Positions 16,356 to 23,070 of a stretch of 34,123 bases of DNA are shown in pieces. The first letter of the stretch is position 1, and each line of letters starts with the position of its first letter. The stretch covers positions 15,770 to 49,892 of the forward strand of contig NZ_JAIEWN010000022.1 of the NCBI RefSeq assembly GCF_019599295.1, read 5' to 3'. The notes below the pieces were generated by a model. That model was not told the origin of the DNA, ran no database searches, and saw only the letters and a list, made by a program, of their open reading frames with translations. The DNA comes from Oscillochloris sp. ZM17-4. GTDB taxonomy: Bacteria; Chloroflexota; Chloroflexia; Chloroflexales; Chloroflexaceae. The position numbers were made by a program, and so were the translations under genes.

Positions 16356-16411
16356 CGTCATCGACAGCTGCCCCGTGGCGTCTCGACGCCACGGGGCAGC
16401 TGTCGATGACG
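16356..16411. terminator. 25-bp perfect hairpin between copC-like gene and blaI promoter
   Basis: Arms 16356-16380 and 16387-16411 are exact complements around a 6-base loop. No U-tract follows on either strand, so it may be a barrier or cruciform rather than a standard intrinsic terminator. It marks the boundary between the two copies of the locus. Confidence 0.6.
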
Positions 16412-16500
16412 ATGCACAGCCGAAGGGCAGCCGCCCGCCGCTGCGCGATCACAGGTTGCGGAACAACAACTATCGACAACGGTATGAAGCGCGCCGCGGC

Positions 16501-17406
16501 CTACGCCCTGCGCCGCCGCATGAGCACGAAGCCGCCGGCGACGACGACGACCACAAGGGCGAGCACCATCACGAGAAGCGACGGGCTGGAGGAGCTATCG
16601 GGGACGTCCCAGGCGATATGGGCGACCGTCTCGGGGACGATGCCGCGATCAATCCGCACCTCAGCCGCCCAGCTGCCGGGGCGGTCGATCAGGTCGCCGG
16701 ATGCCTGGAAGCGCCCGTCATTCGCCTGGGCCAGCACAATATCGCGCGGGGCCTCGCCGGGCGGGGTCAGGCGCAGGGTCACCTCACCGATCTGCGCGCG
16801 CAGGGGCCGGCGGATCGGCGCGGCCTGAACGCTCATAAAGTTGGCCCCCGGCCGGTTCGGCCGGATCGCCAGCGTCACCATGAGGTCGTCGGCGATATCG
16901 GTGTAGCTCTGCGAGAGCGCATCGCCGCCATCGGCGCTCGCCGGCGCGTCGGGGTCCACGCCGAAGACGAGGCTGCCCGTCGTGGCCACACGGTCCTTGG
17001 TGGCGATCGCCCGCCAGCTCATGCGATAGGTGCCGGGGCCGAGCTCAGGCAGGTGAACCATCAGGGTCGTCGGGTAGCTGTTCAGCCCCAGCGAGCAGAG
17101 GAAGAGGAAGGTGGGGTCGAAGAGCGTGGAGAGGCCGGCGTCATCCGGCTTGTAGATATCGGTGTGGAAGCTCTCGACCGGCACCTCGCGGCCATCGGCG
17201 TCGGTGAGAGTCACCGCGCCGGGCTCGATGATCGCCGAGCTGTCGTACCAGAGCTGGAGCATCTGCGGGGGCTTCTGAAGCACCGACCCATCGACCGGCT
17301 CGCTATGCACCACCACCGAGCGCGCCCGCGCAGAGGCCGGAAAGGCGAGCATGCTCGCCAGCAGCAAGAGGCTCAGCAGCGGCCAGAGCGTGTGGCGTCG
17401 GGGCAT
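16501..17406 (-). CDS. CopC-like protein fused to a second beta domain with C-terminal membrane anchor
   Basis: 301 aa from the ATG at 17406, chosen because GGAGG lies 6 bp upstream; the longer frame runs into a repeat. Signal peptide about 1-28, then a CopC-type beta-barrel beginning H-S-E-P-V-D-G-S. In CopC proteins the N-terminal His and a D-G-H motif bind Cu(II). Here the equivalent of D-G-H reads K-D-R-V, so one ligand appears lost. A second domain (about 160-270) resembles YtkA/CopD-tail-like beta domains and ends in P-G-S-W-A-A-E-V. A transmembrane helix and a basic tail (R-R-R-R) follow. Probably an extracytoplasmic copper-handling protein; it is last in the second, decayed copy of the copper locus. 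No CopD is nearby. Confidence 0.8.
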   Translation of the reverse strand: MPRRHTLWPLLSLLLLASMLAFPASARARSVVVHSEPVDGSVLQKPPQMLQLWYDSSAIIEPGAVTLTDADGREVPVESFHTDIYKPDDAGLSTLFDPTFLFLCSLGLNSYPTTLMVHLPELGPGTYRMSWRAIATKDRVATTGSLVFGVDPDAPASADGGDALSQSYTDIADDLMVTLAIRPNRPGANFMSVQAAPIRRPLRAQIGEVTLRLTPPGEAPRDIVLAQANDGRFQASGDLIDRPGSWAAEVRIDRGIVPETVAHIAWDVPDSSSSPSLLVMVLALVVVVVAGGFVLMRRRRA

Positions 17407-17419
17407 CGCGAGCCTCCAG

Positions 17420-17459
17420 ATTGCAGCATTCAGCATTCAGCATTCAACATTCAGCATTC
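17420..17459. repeat. 7-bp-period array upstream of the CopC-like gene
   Basis: Five or six units of GCATTCA/ACATTCA type fill most of the 56-bp gap between this gene and the 161-aa paralogue. It belongs to the same repeat class as 32746-32836. Confidence 0.8.
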
Positions 17460-17462
17460 TCG

Positions 17463-17948
17463 CTACCGCACCGGGACATCATTCAGCGTCAGGTCGCCCA
17501 CGCGCACGATAACCGTATCGCCGGGGCGCAGGGAGTTTTTCACATTGCTATAGAGCAGGAAGTAGGTCGTGCCGGCCTCAAGGTTCTGGCCGTGGCGGTG
17601 GGCCGCGCCGCGCTGGTCGAGCACCGTCCCGTTGTTGGCGACAATCGTCGGGAGGCTCTCGATGCTGTCGGTCATCAGGGCGGCCTTATCGGGGTCGATC
17701 ACAGTGTACCGCAGATCCGCCAGGCCGCGGTCGGCGATCAGGGCCACCTGTGAGATCCGCACGCCATACTTCGCCTCGATCTCAGAGCTCACCGGCATCG
17801 GAGCCATGCGCTCGGCCAGCGTGGCGGGCTCGCGCACCTGCTGCTGCTGCCAGAGCAGCGCGCCGGAGATCAGCAGGGCGCCGAGGACGATGGCGACGAC
17901 GGACATCGGGAGGCGGCGGGCCGGGTTGGGCATCTTGAGGGTTGCCAT
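17463..17948 (-). CDS. Small membrane-anchored extracytoplasmic protein (copy 2)
   Basis: 161 aa, the same length as and very similar to the protein at 1114-1599: membrane segment at about 13-32, the M-A-P-M-P patch, the A-H-R-H-G stretch and an identical C-terminal V-G-D-L-T-L-N-D-V-P-V-R. It lies directly before the CopC-like gene in the same direction, with a 7-bp-period repeat between. Its retention in both copies, when the MCO genes were lost from this one, suggests a role separable from the oxidases. Function unknown. Confidence 0.82.
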   Translation of the reverse strand: MATLKMPNPARRLPMSVVAIVLGALLISGALLWQQQQVREPATLAERMAPMPVSSEIEAKYGVRISQVALIADRGLADLRYTVIDPDKAALMTDSIESLPTIVANNGTVLDQRGAAHRHGQNLEAGTTYFLLYSNVKNSLRPGDTVIVRVGDLTLNDVPVR

Positions 17949-17970
17949 AAAAAGACTCCTACTATAGTAA

Positions 17971-18032
17971 GGGCGCAGCAGCGCGGCGCTGCTGCGCCCT
18001 TACAGACGGGGAGGGGACCCCTCCCCGTCTGT
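17971..18032 (-). terminator. REP-like hairpin plus 15-bp hairpin, copy 2 equivalent of 1708-1769
   Basis: GGGCGCAGCAGCG and its complement (17971-17999) are followed by ACAGACGGGGAGGGG and its complement (18002-18032). Copy 1 has the same pair but with three units of the first hairpin. Confidence 0.6.
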
Positions 18033-18043
18033 GGCCGTCCGTG

Positions 18044-18427
18044 CTAGTTCGGGCCGATCGTGGTGCTGCTCGTCACGACCACCTCATCGAGGTAGATAGT
18101 GGCGCCGGCGTTCGTGCTGTTATTCGCCGTGTTCTGCGGGCCGAGCCGCAGCGTGTTCACCGTGTAGGCGCTGGTCAGCAGGCCGTTCAGGTTCACCGGG
18201 GCGGCCCCGTTGACCGTGAGCTGGAACTGCGTGCTCGCGCCGCTGGCCCAGGCCATCTCGACCCAGTTCGCGCTGTCGTCAATGTTCCGCCAGCCGGTGT
18301 TTGAGGCACCGTTGGCCCGCCGGACAATCGCCCGCACCTGGTAGCCGCCGTTGGCCTGGCGGATCTGCAGGCTGAAGGCCTCGGTGTTGCCGTTCAGCGC
18401 GCGGAAGATAACCTTCGCGCCGGTGGC
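18044..18427 (-). pseudogene. Remnant of the LamG-like C-terminus of the 1038-aa protein
   Basis: The minus-strand frame encodes about 127 residues closely matching the last part of the protein at 1781-4897: A-K-V-I-F-R-A-L, then Y-Q-V-R-A, W-V-E-M-A-W-A, S-T-Q-F-Q-L, T-V-N-T-L-R-L-G-P-Q. It has no own start or signal peptide and is joined upstream, out of frame, to the truncated sdr gene near 18424-18432. The natural stop codon and downstream hairpins are intact. The 18337 in-frame start gives only 97 aa and is probably not used. Confidence 0.85.
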
Positions 18428-21045
18428 AGGGCCACCTGGGGCGTGTAGTGGTCGCCGGTGAAGACGTTGATGTCCTCCTCGCGGGTCGGCGTGTAGATCG
18501 GCCGGCCGGAGTAGTCATCATCCGGGACGTTCACCTTGACCAGGTAGTCGCCGGCGGTCAGCGCCTTCGGCGCGTTCCCATCGGCGCAGACCTCCGTCGT
18601 CGGGTTGTAGGCGCCCTGGGCCACGCTGCAGCCCTCGGTGAAGCCGTAGTTGCCGTCGACGGCGGCGTACTCGCTGCCGAACTGGATGCCCACCATCGGG
18701 CCCTCAACGCAGTCGCGGCCGGCGCCATCGTTCAGCGGCAGGGCCTGGAAGAAGCCCGGGTCGAGCGGCGTGCCGTCCGGCCCGCGAGCCACGCAGTCCT
18801 GCGGCCGCACCCAGCTCTCCGTGACCGTCTGGTTGAGCAGGACGCCCTGCTTCAGCGCACCGGTGCTGTCGGCCACATAGGAGCCGGGGCCGGTCGGGTT
18901 CTGCACGCAGGTCTCGCCGGGCTGCAGGGTGTAACCCGCGCAGGAGACCGGCCGGTACATATCCACCGTCAGGCCGGGGATGCCAACCTGCCAGTTCTCG
19001 ACGGCCAGCTCGCGCGGGTTCAGCTCGTTGCGGGTGGTGTCGTAGCTGACGGTGCCGACGATGCCGCCGTTCTGCGGAATCAGCTCGTTATTCGTGTCTC
19101 TGCGCGGGAAGGGCAGGGCGTTATAGCGCTGCACGGCCCAGTTCAAGTAGCCGTTCTGGCCGATGATCGACAGATAGTTCACGTCGACGCCGGCGCCCGC
19201 GATGCAGTGCCCCTCGGCGACGCACTCGGCCATCGTGATGTCATCGCCGCCGACGCCGTCGATCTTCGCCGGGTCGAGCGGGTTGTTGTCGGCCCAGAAG
19301 CTCACGCCGGTGGTGTAGTAGGTATCAGAGTAGGCCTCGATCACCAGCCAGGCGGTCAGCGGGTAGACCGAGTCCATGGCGTAGTTGCCGAACGAGTCGG
19401 TGACGGCGCCATTGCTGCCGCGGTCGATCACCGAGTTGGTGCGCCGCTTCACGGCCAGCGGGAAGGCGTCGATGCCGGGCTCGGTGTCCTGGCAGATGCC
19501 GTCATAGTTGATGTCCGAGCAGACCCGGCCCTTCAGCTGCGAGTACCAGGCCGTCAGGTGCAGCTGGCCCACGTCGGTGATCTGGCCGTTCTTCACCTCG
19601 ACCTGCTGCCAGTCGAGCAGATACAGCTGGTCGAAATCCCACCAGCTGATCTGGTAGGTGCCATCGGGCACGTGGGGCACGTAGAAGTCGCCGTTGGCAT
19701 CGCCGGTGCCGACCCAGACGGTCTGGTCGCCGTTGTTCAGGTCGGAGATGGCGACCCAGGGGTTCTCAATCGGCTTGTCGTACTTGGCGCCCTGCAGGCC
19801 GGCCCAGATCGAGCCGGAGTAGGGGATGCCGCCGACGCCGGGGGTGTAGACGGTCACGGCCGCCACGCTGCCCCTGATGCCGCCGGTGGCCGCCGGGTCG
19901 AGCCCAAGCTCGGGGTTAGCGGTGGGCTGCACGAAGCCGAAGGGCACCCAGGGGAAGGGCTCGCTCGCGATCGCGAACTCGGTGTCGTAGCCGGTGGAGC
20001 CCTCCTGCACCCAGACGTCCCAGTCGTGGTTGCCCTCGAGGGTGGCGGTCTGGATCCAGGTCTCGCCATCGGGCGGGGTGGCCAGCATGGTGTAGCGGTT
20101 CGGCCCCATGTTGGGGATGGCCACCTGGCCGGCGAGCAGCGGCGAGTTGGTCGGGTCGCCCAGGTCGGGGGCGGTGCCGTCGCTGCTGTAGAGGCAGCCG
20201 TTCAGCTGCTGCGGGCCGGGCTCATCGGTGTTTGGGCTGCCGTCGGTGTTCGTGTTCGGGTAGGTGGAGCAGATCGGGTTGCCGAACACATCGGTGGTGA
20301 TCTCACCGAGGGTGTCGTTCACCGTGACGCGGAAGCCGGCCAGGCCAGGCTGCTCGCCGGGCTCGCCGGCCGCGCCGGGGGTGCCGGTGATGCCCATCTC
20401 GGCGGGCAGGTCGGGCTGGCCGTTGGTCGAGCGGTTGTCGTTGAACACCACCGCGCGCAGGGTCGCCGTCGGCAGGTCGTAGGTGTTCAGCTTCACCACG
20501 ACCTGCTCACCCTCCTGGAGCGGCATGGTGAACCAGGTGCCGTCGATCTTGTAGTTAGTGGCATCAGGGTTCGTGCCGGTCGGGTCGACATCGGGGATGA
20601 CCGAGATCATGTAGTTGCCGTCGGGCAGGTTGATGCCGGGGGCAAAGATGCCGTCAGCATCGAAGTCCTGCGAGCGACCCTGGGTCACGATCGGGGCGTA
20701 GCCAGTCTGCGTCTTGATCGAGGTCCAGTCGCAGCCAGCGGGGTAGTTGGGGTTGGTGGCCTTATCGCAGCCGGTGTCGCGCGGCTGCGTATTGTTGCCG
20801 ACGTTATCCTCGACGATCAGAAACTTAAAGTAATCGAGCCGCGTCTCGACACCAGGGTTCTTCGGGTCGATGCCGACCACAAAGAAGTTCGAGGTCACCG
20901 AGTCGTTATGGTTCCAGCGGAGCACATTCGTCGTGGCGGCGTGGGCCACGGGCGGGCTGCCGAGCGTGGGCAGCGCGGCCACGGTCATGGCCAGCATGAG
21001 CAGCAGGCTGAAGAGCCGGAGCTGCTTTGTGCGTGTTGCGGGCAT
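18394..21045 (-). CDS. Truncated SdrD-like secreted protein (copy 2)
   Basis: 883 aa. The first about 870 residues are paralogous to the N-terminal half of the protein at 7791-13892: near-identical signal peptide, the same SdrD-B-like modules, and the D-x-N-Y-D-G-x-C-Q-D-T-E-P-G motif near 505-520. The beta-helix, IPT/TIG and LamG-like parts are absent. The last about 11 residues (P-P-A-R-R-L-S-S-A-R) come from reading the LamG remnant in the wrong frame. The ribosome-binding region and leader match copy 1. It could still be secreted as a short SdrD-only product, or be an expressed pseudogene. It lies 437 bp after the lone blaI paralogue. Confidence 0.85.
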   Translation of the reverse strand: MPATRTKQLRLFSLLLMLAMTVAALPTLGSPPVAHAATTNVLRWNHNDSVTSNFFVVGIDPKNPGVETRLDYFKFLIVEDNVGNNTQPRDTGCDKATNPNYPAGCDWTSIKTQTGYAPIVTQGRSQDFDADGIFAPGINLPDGNYMISVIPDVDPTGTNPDATNYKIDGTWFTMPLQEGEQVVVKLNTYDLPTATLRAVVFNDNRSTNGQPDLPAEMGITGTPGAAGEPGEQPGLAGFRVTVNDTLGEITTDVFGNPICSTYPNTNTDGSPNTDEPGPQQLNGCLYSSDGTAPDLGDPTNSPLLAGQVAIPNMGPNRYTMLATPPDGETWIQTATLEGNHDWDVWVQEGSTGYDTEFAIASEPFPWVPFGFVQPTANPELGLDPAATGGIRGSVAAVTVYTPGVGGIPYSGSIWAGLQGAKYDKPIENPWVAISDLNNGDQTVWVGTGDANGDFYVPHVPDGTYQISWWDFDQLYLLDWQQVEVKNGQITDVGQLHLTAWYSQLKGRVCSDINYDGICQDTEPGIDAFPLAVKRRTNSVIDRGSNGAVTDSFGNYAMDSVYPLTAWLVIEAYSDTYYTTGVSFWADNNPLDPAKIDGVGGDDITMAECVAEGHCIAGAGVDVNYLSIIGQNGYLNWAVQRYNALPFPRRDTNNELIPQNGGIVGTVSYDTTRNELNPRELAVENWQVGIPGLTVDMYRPVSCAGYTLQPGETCVQNPTGPGSYVADSTGALKQGVLLNQTVTESWVRPQDCVARGPDGTPLDPGFFQALPLNDGAGRDCVEGPMVGIQFGSEYAAVDGNYGFTEGCSVAQGAYNPTTEVCADGNAPKALTAGDYLVKVNVPDDDYSGRPIYTPTREEDINVFTGDHYTPQVALPPARRLSSAR

Positions 21046-21290
21046 TGATTCCCCCTAAACCTTCAGAGACAATACGATCCCTGCCGGGCGCCATGAGGCG
21101 CCGGCTGCGAGGGCTGCGGTGAGACAGGTACGCAGGCAACAGAAAGCCAGCGACCGTCTGGTCGCGACTGCACAGGGGCAGAGAGCGGCAAGCGGTCGAT
21201 GCCTGAGCCTGGTCTTCAGCAGCAGTGTGTGTGGGGCAAACAGCGGTGCGCCGGGGGCGTCCTATGGGCGACGCTCACCAGCGCGAGAGG

Positions 21291-21314
21291 TTAGGGCGAT
21301 GATAGCAGAGTCAT
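21291..21314 (-). promoter_or_regulatory. Seven-codon leader ORF (copy 2)
   Basis: Run of eight G, ATG, six codons, TAA (M-T-L-L-S-S-P). Same length and flanks as 14033-14056, 245 bp upstream of the truncated sdr gene. The flanking words CCCTGGGGGGG and CGCCCTAACC are shared. Confidence 0.4.
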
Positions 21315-21381
21315 GGTCCCCCCCCAGGGTGATGGTACAGCTATAAAACCATCGCTGCGCGCTCACGGGGCTCATCGTCCA

Positions 21382-21425
21382 CAGGCGAGGCCTGCGGGCC
21401 AGCTGGGCACTCCCCTACCCAGCTG
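21382..21425 (-). ncRNA. Conserved double hairpin before sdr copy 2
   Basis: CAGGC/GCCTG around GAG (21382-21394) and CAGCTGGG/CCCAGCTG around the loop CACTCCCCTA (21400-21425). The loop is identical to copy 1 while the stem pairs differ. No TACA-N3-TGTA operator accompanies it here; a GATGGT/ACCATC hairpin (21331-21353) stands near the place of operator 1. The rest of the 21046-21482 gap shows no gene. Confidence 0.5.
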
Positions 21426-21482
21426 ACAATGGTGTGATACGCAAACGCACAGCGACGAGAGATAACAATGCGGGCGGCGCGA

Positions 21483-21899
21483 TCAGCTCGCGCGATCCAC
21501 GAGGCGGGCCAGGTGCCGGAGCTTTTCGGGGTCGCTGTCCTTCAGCTCGGCGACAAACTGCGCATAGACCGGCGCGCCGAAGCTGTCGAGCAGGCTCGAC
21601 AGGATCTCGCGCACCGCCGAGTTCGTGAACTCCTCGCGGCTCAGCGAGGCGCTGTAGAGGTGCTGGTGACACTCCATAGAGCGCTGGAGGACGTCCTTCT
21701 GGACCAGCCGGTCCATCACCGTCTTCACCGCCCCGTACGAGATGCGCTGGCCCTGGTCGCGCAGCCCCTCGAAGATGTCGCGGGCGGTGGACAGGCGGCG
21801 CTGCCAGATCAGATCCATGATGTCCGACTCCAGGGAGCCGAACAGCTTGGCCAGTCCCTCGCTATGCGGGCGAAATGCAGTGACAGTTCGGTGCTTCAT
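21483..21899 (-). CDS. BlaI/MecI/CopY-family repressor (copy 2), without M56 partner
   Basis: 138 aa from the ATG at 21899; a slightly longer form from an upstream TTG is possible. It shares with copy 1 the R-T-V-T-A-F-R-P-H-S-E-G-L start, the winged helix with S-Y-G-A-V-K-T-V-M-D-R-L, and the tail (S-F-G-A-P-V-Y-A-Q-F). The M56 protease that follows blaI in copy 1 is missing; the next gene is the truncated sdr. It may bind the same operators and could be inactivated by the M56 protein of copy 1, or act as a constitutive repressor. An operator-like site lies 130 bp upstream. Confidence 0.9.
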   Translation of the reverse strand: MKHRTVTAFRPHSEGLAKLFGSLESDIMDLIWQRRLSTARDIFEGLRDQGQRISYGAVKTVMDRLVQKDVLQRSMECHQHLYSASLSREEFTNSAVREILSSLLDSFGAPVYAQFVAELKDSDPEKLRHLARLVDRAS

Positions 21900-22027
21900 A
21901 CTTGCTTTTTCCAAATACTACCCGGCGGCACCCATAAGCAACACGGCCATCAAGGTACTGCGCAGCCCCTCTGCCGCTCAGAAGCTCAGGGCGTCACCTC
22001 GGGGTGCCGCACAACTAGACCTGTTAA

Positions 22028-22076
22028 TACAGCGCGTAGTAAGAAGTGTTAATCTCTGTGCGCTGCATTGTAGCAC
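22028..22076 (-). promoter_or_regulatory. Promoter and operator of blaI copy 2
   Basis: TACA-GCG-CGTA (22028-22038, one mismatch) lies 30 bp downstream of a GTGCTACAAT extended -10-like element (22067-22076, minus strand). In copy 1 the same two elements are about 225 bp apart because of inserted DNA. Confidence 0.5.
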
Positions 22077-22187
22077 GGCGCTCATTATTTGTGCATAACA
22101 AAACTTTCATTGATTTACATCTTCAGGATGCCGCGCGCTTCTTCTTTCATCATATCTGACATAAAGAAATAATTAATGCACTAAGAG

Positions 22188-22200
22188 AATGATTATCATT
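22188..22200. promoter_or_regulatory. Fur-family-like box
   Basis: AATGATTATCATT is a perfect 6-1-6 palindrome preceded by GAG, close to the classical Fur/Zur/MntR-type half-sites. It lies upstream of the blaI copy 2 promoter in an AT-rich patch of the 21900-22522 gap, about 320 bp from the haem-binding-protein gene on the other side. Confidence 0.45.
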
Positions 22201-22223
22201 ACACCGCAGCCGAAAGGCAAAAT

Positions 22224-22265
22224 CCGGCCCCGGCGAGTTGTGATCTGACAACTCGCCGGGGCCGG
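22224..22265 (-). terminator. 18-bp hairpin followed by a short T-rich tract on the minus strand
   Basis: CCGGCCCCGGCGAGTTGT and its exact complement around a 6-base loop; on the minus strand it is followed by ATTTT. No minus-strand gene lies immediately upstream (22266-22522 shows no convincing ORF), so either a small untranslated transcript ends here or it insulates blaI copy 2. Confidence 0.5.
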
Positions 22266-22522
22266 GGTAGCCGCCCGAGATCAGGCAATTTTATATAAGT
22301 AAATGATTAATATCACTAGGAATAATCGGAGCGCCAGCCCGAGGCCGCCACGAACACGGCCCTGGCGCCGGCCGTCCCCCCAAGAGCAGCACCCAGGGGT
22401 AACAATATGCCACGTAGCATTGCGGCATTTCTCATCACATTCCAATCTTCCCGATCTATCATAACCCCGGTCGTTTACAGCCGGCCCAGGCCCACACACA
22501 CCGCATCTGGAGGAGACGTCTC

Positions 22523-22984
22523 TTGAGCACCCGACCCTCGCTCCTGCGCACACTGCTGCGCCCCCGCAACATCGCCATCGCCATCATCGGTCTATTCGTC
22601 CTCATCCAGCTCGTCCCCGTCTGGGCCTTCCAGGATAACCCGCCCGTCCTGGATGAGCCGGCATGGGACAGCCCGCAGACCCGCGCCCTAGCCGTACGCG
22701 CCTGCTTCGACTGCCACAGCAACGAGACGACCTGGCCCTGGTACAGCAAAGTCGCCCCGGTTTCCTGGCTGGTGACGCGCCACGTGACCGAGGGCCGCGA
22801 GAAGATGAACTTCTCGGAGTGGAGCAAGGTGCGTGAGCGCGACGAGGCCGCCGGTCACTCGGCGAAGCTCATCCGCGACGGCGAGATGCCGACCAAGGAC
22901 TTCCTGCTCATCCACCCCGAGGCGAGGCTGACGGCGGCCGAGCAGCAGCAGCTGATCGACGGGCTCAACGCGTCGCTGCGGTAG
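22523..22984 (+). CDS. Membrane-anchored haem-binding-domain protein (CxxCH)
   Basis: 153 aa with a TTG start supported by GGAGGAG 7 bp upstream; no ATG or GTG is available before the membrane segment. One N-terminal transmembrane helix (about 17-35) is followed by a single c-type haem motif C-F-D-C-H (C61, C64, H65) in the context S-N-E-T-T-W-P-W-Y-S-K-V-A-P-V-S-W. That context is typical of the haem-binding domain family PF14376. Later conserved W and Met residues (K-M-N-F-S-E-W; E-M-P) fit an axial ligand region. Electron transfer or haem sensing outside the membrane is expected. It stands alone and converges with the next gene on the other strand. Confidence 0.88.
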   Translation: MSTRPSLLRTLLRPRNIAIAIIGLFVLIQLVPVWAFQDNPPVLDEPAWDSPQTRALAVRACFDCHSNETTWPWYSKVAPVSWLVTRHVTEGREKMNFSEWSKVRERDEAAGHSAKLIRDGEMPTKDFLLIHPEARLTAAEQQQLIDGLNASLR

Positions 22985-23032
22985 CATCACAAAGGGCCGC
23001 CGCAGGGGACACAGTAGAACAGCGGGAGGGAC

Positions 23033-23066
23033 GCAGGAGGGACGCAGCGCGCTGCGTCCCTCCTGC
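23033..23066. terminator. Bidirectional hairpin between convergent genes
   Basis: A perfect 17-bp palindrome (GCAGGAGGGACGCAGCG and its complement, no loop) lies between the haem-binding gene and the stop codon of the M24 peptidase gene. Probably the shared terminator. Confidence 0.65.
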
Positions 23067-23070
23067 TGTT

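Noticed and set aside
22281-22553. Minus-strand 90-aa frame with a hydrophobic C-terminus
   Set aside because: It overlaps the start and ribosome-binding site of the haem-binding gene, is Cys/Gly/Arg-rich with no recognisable domain and has no clear ribosome-binding site.
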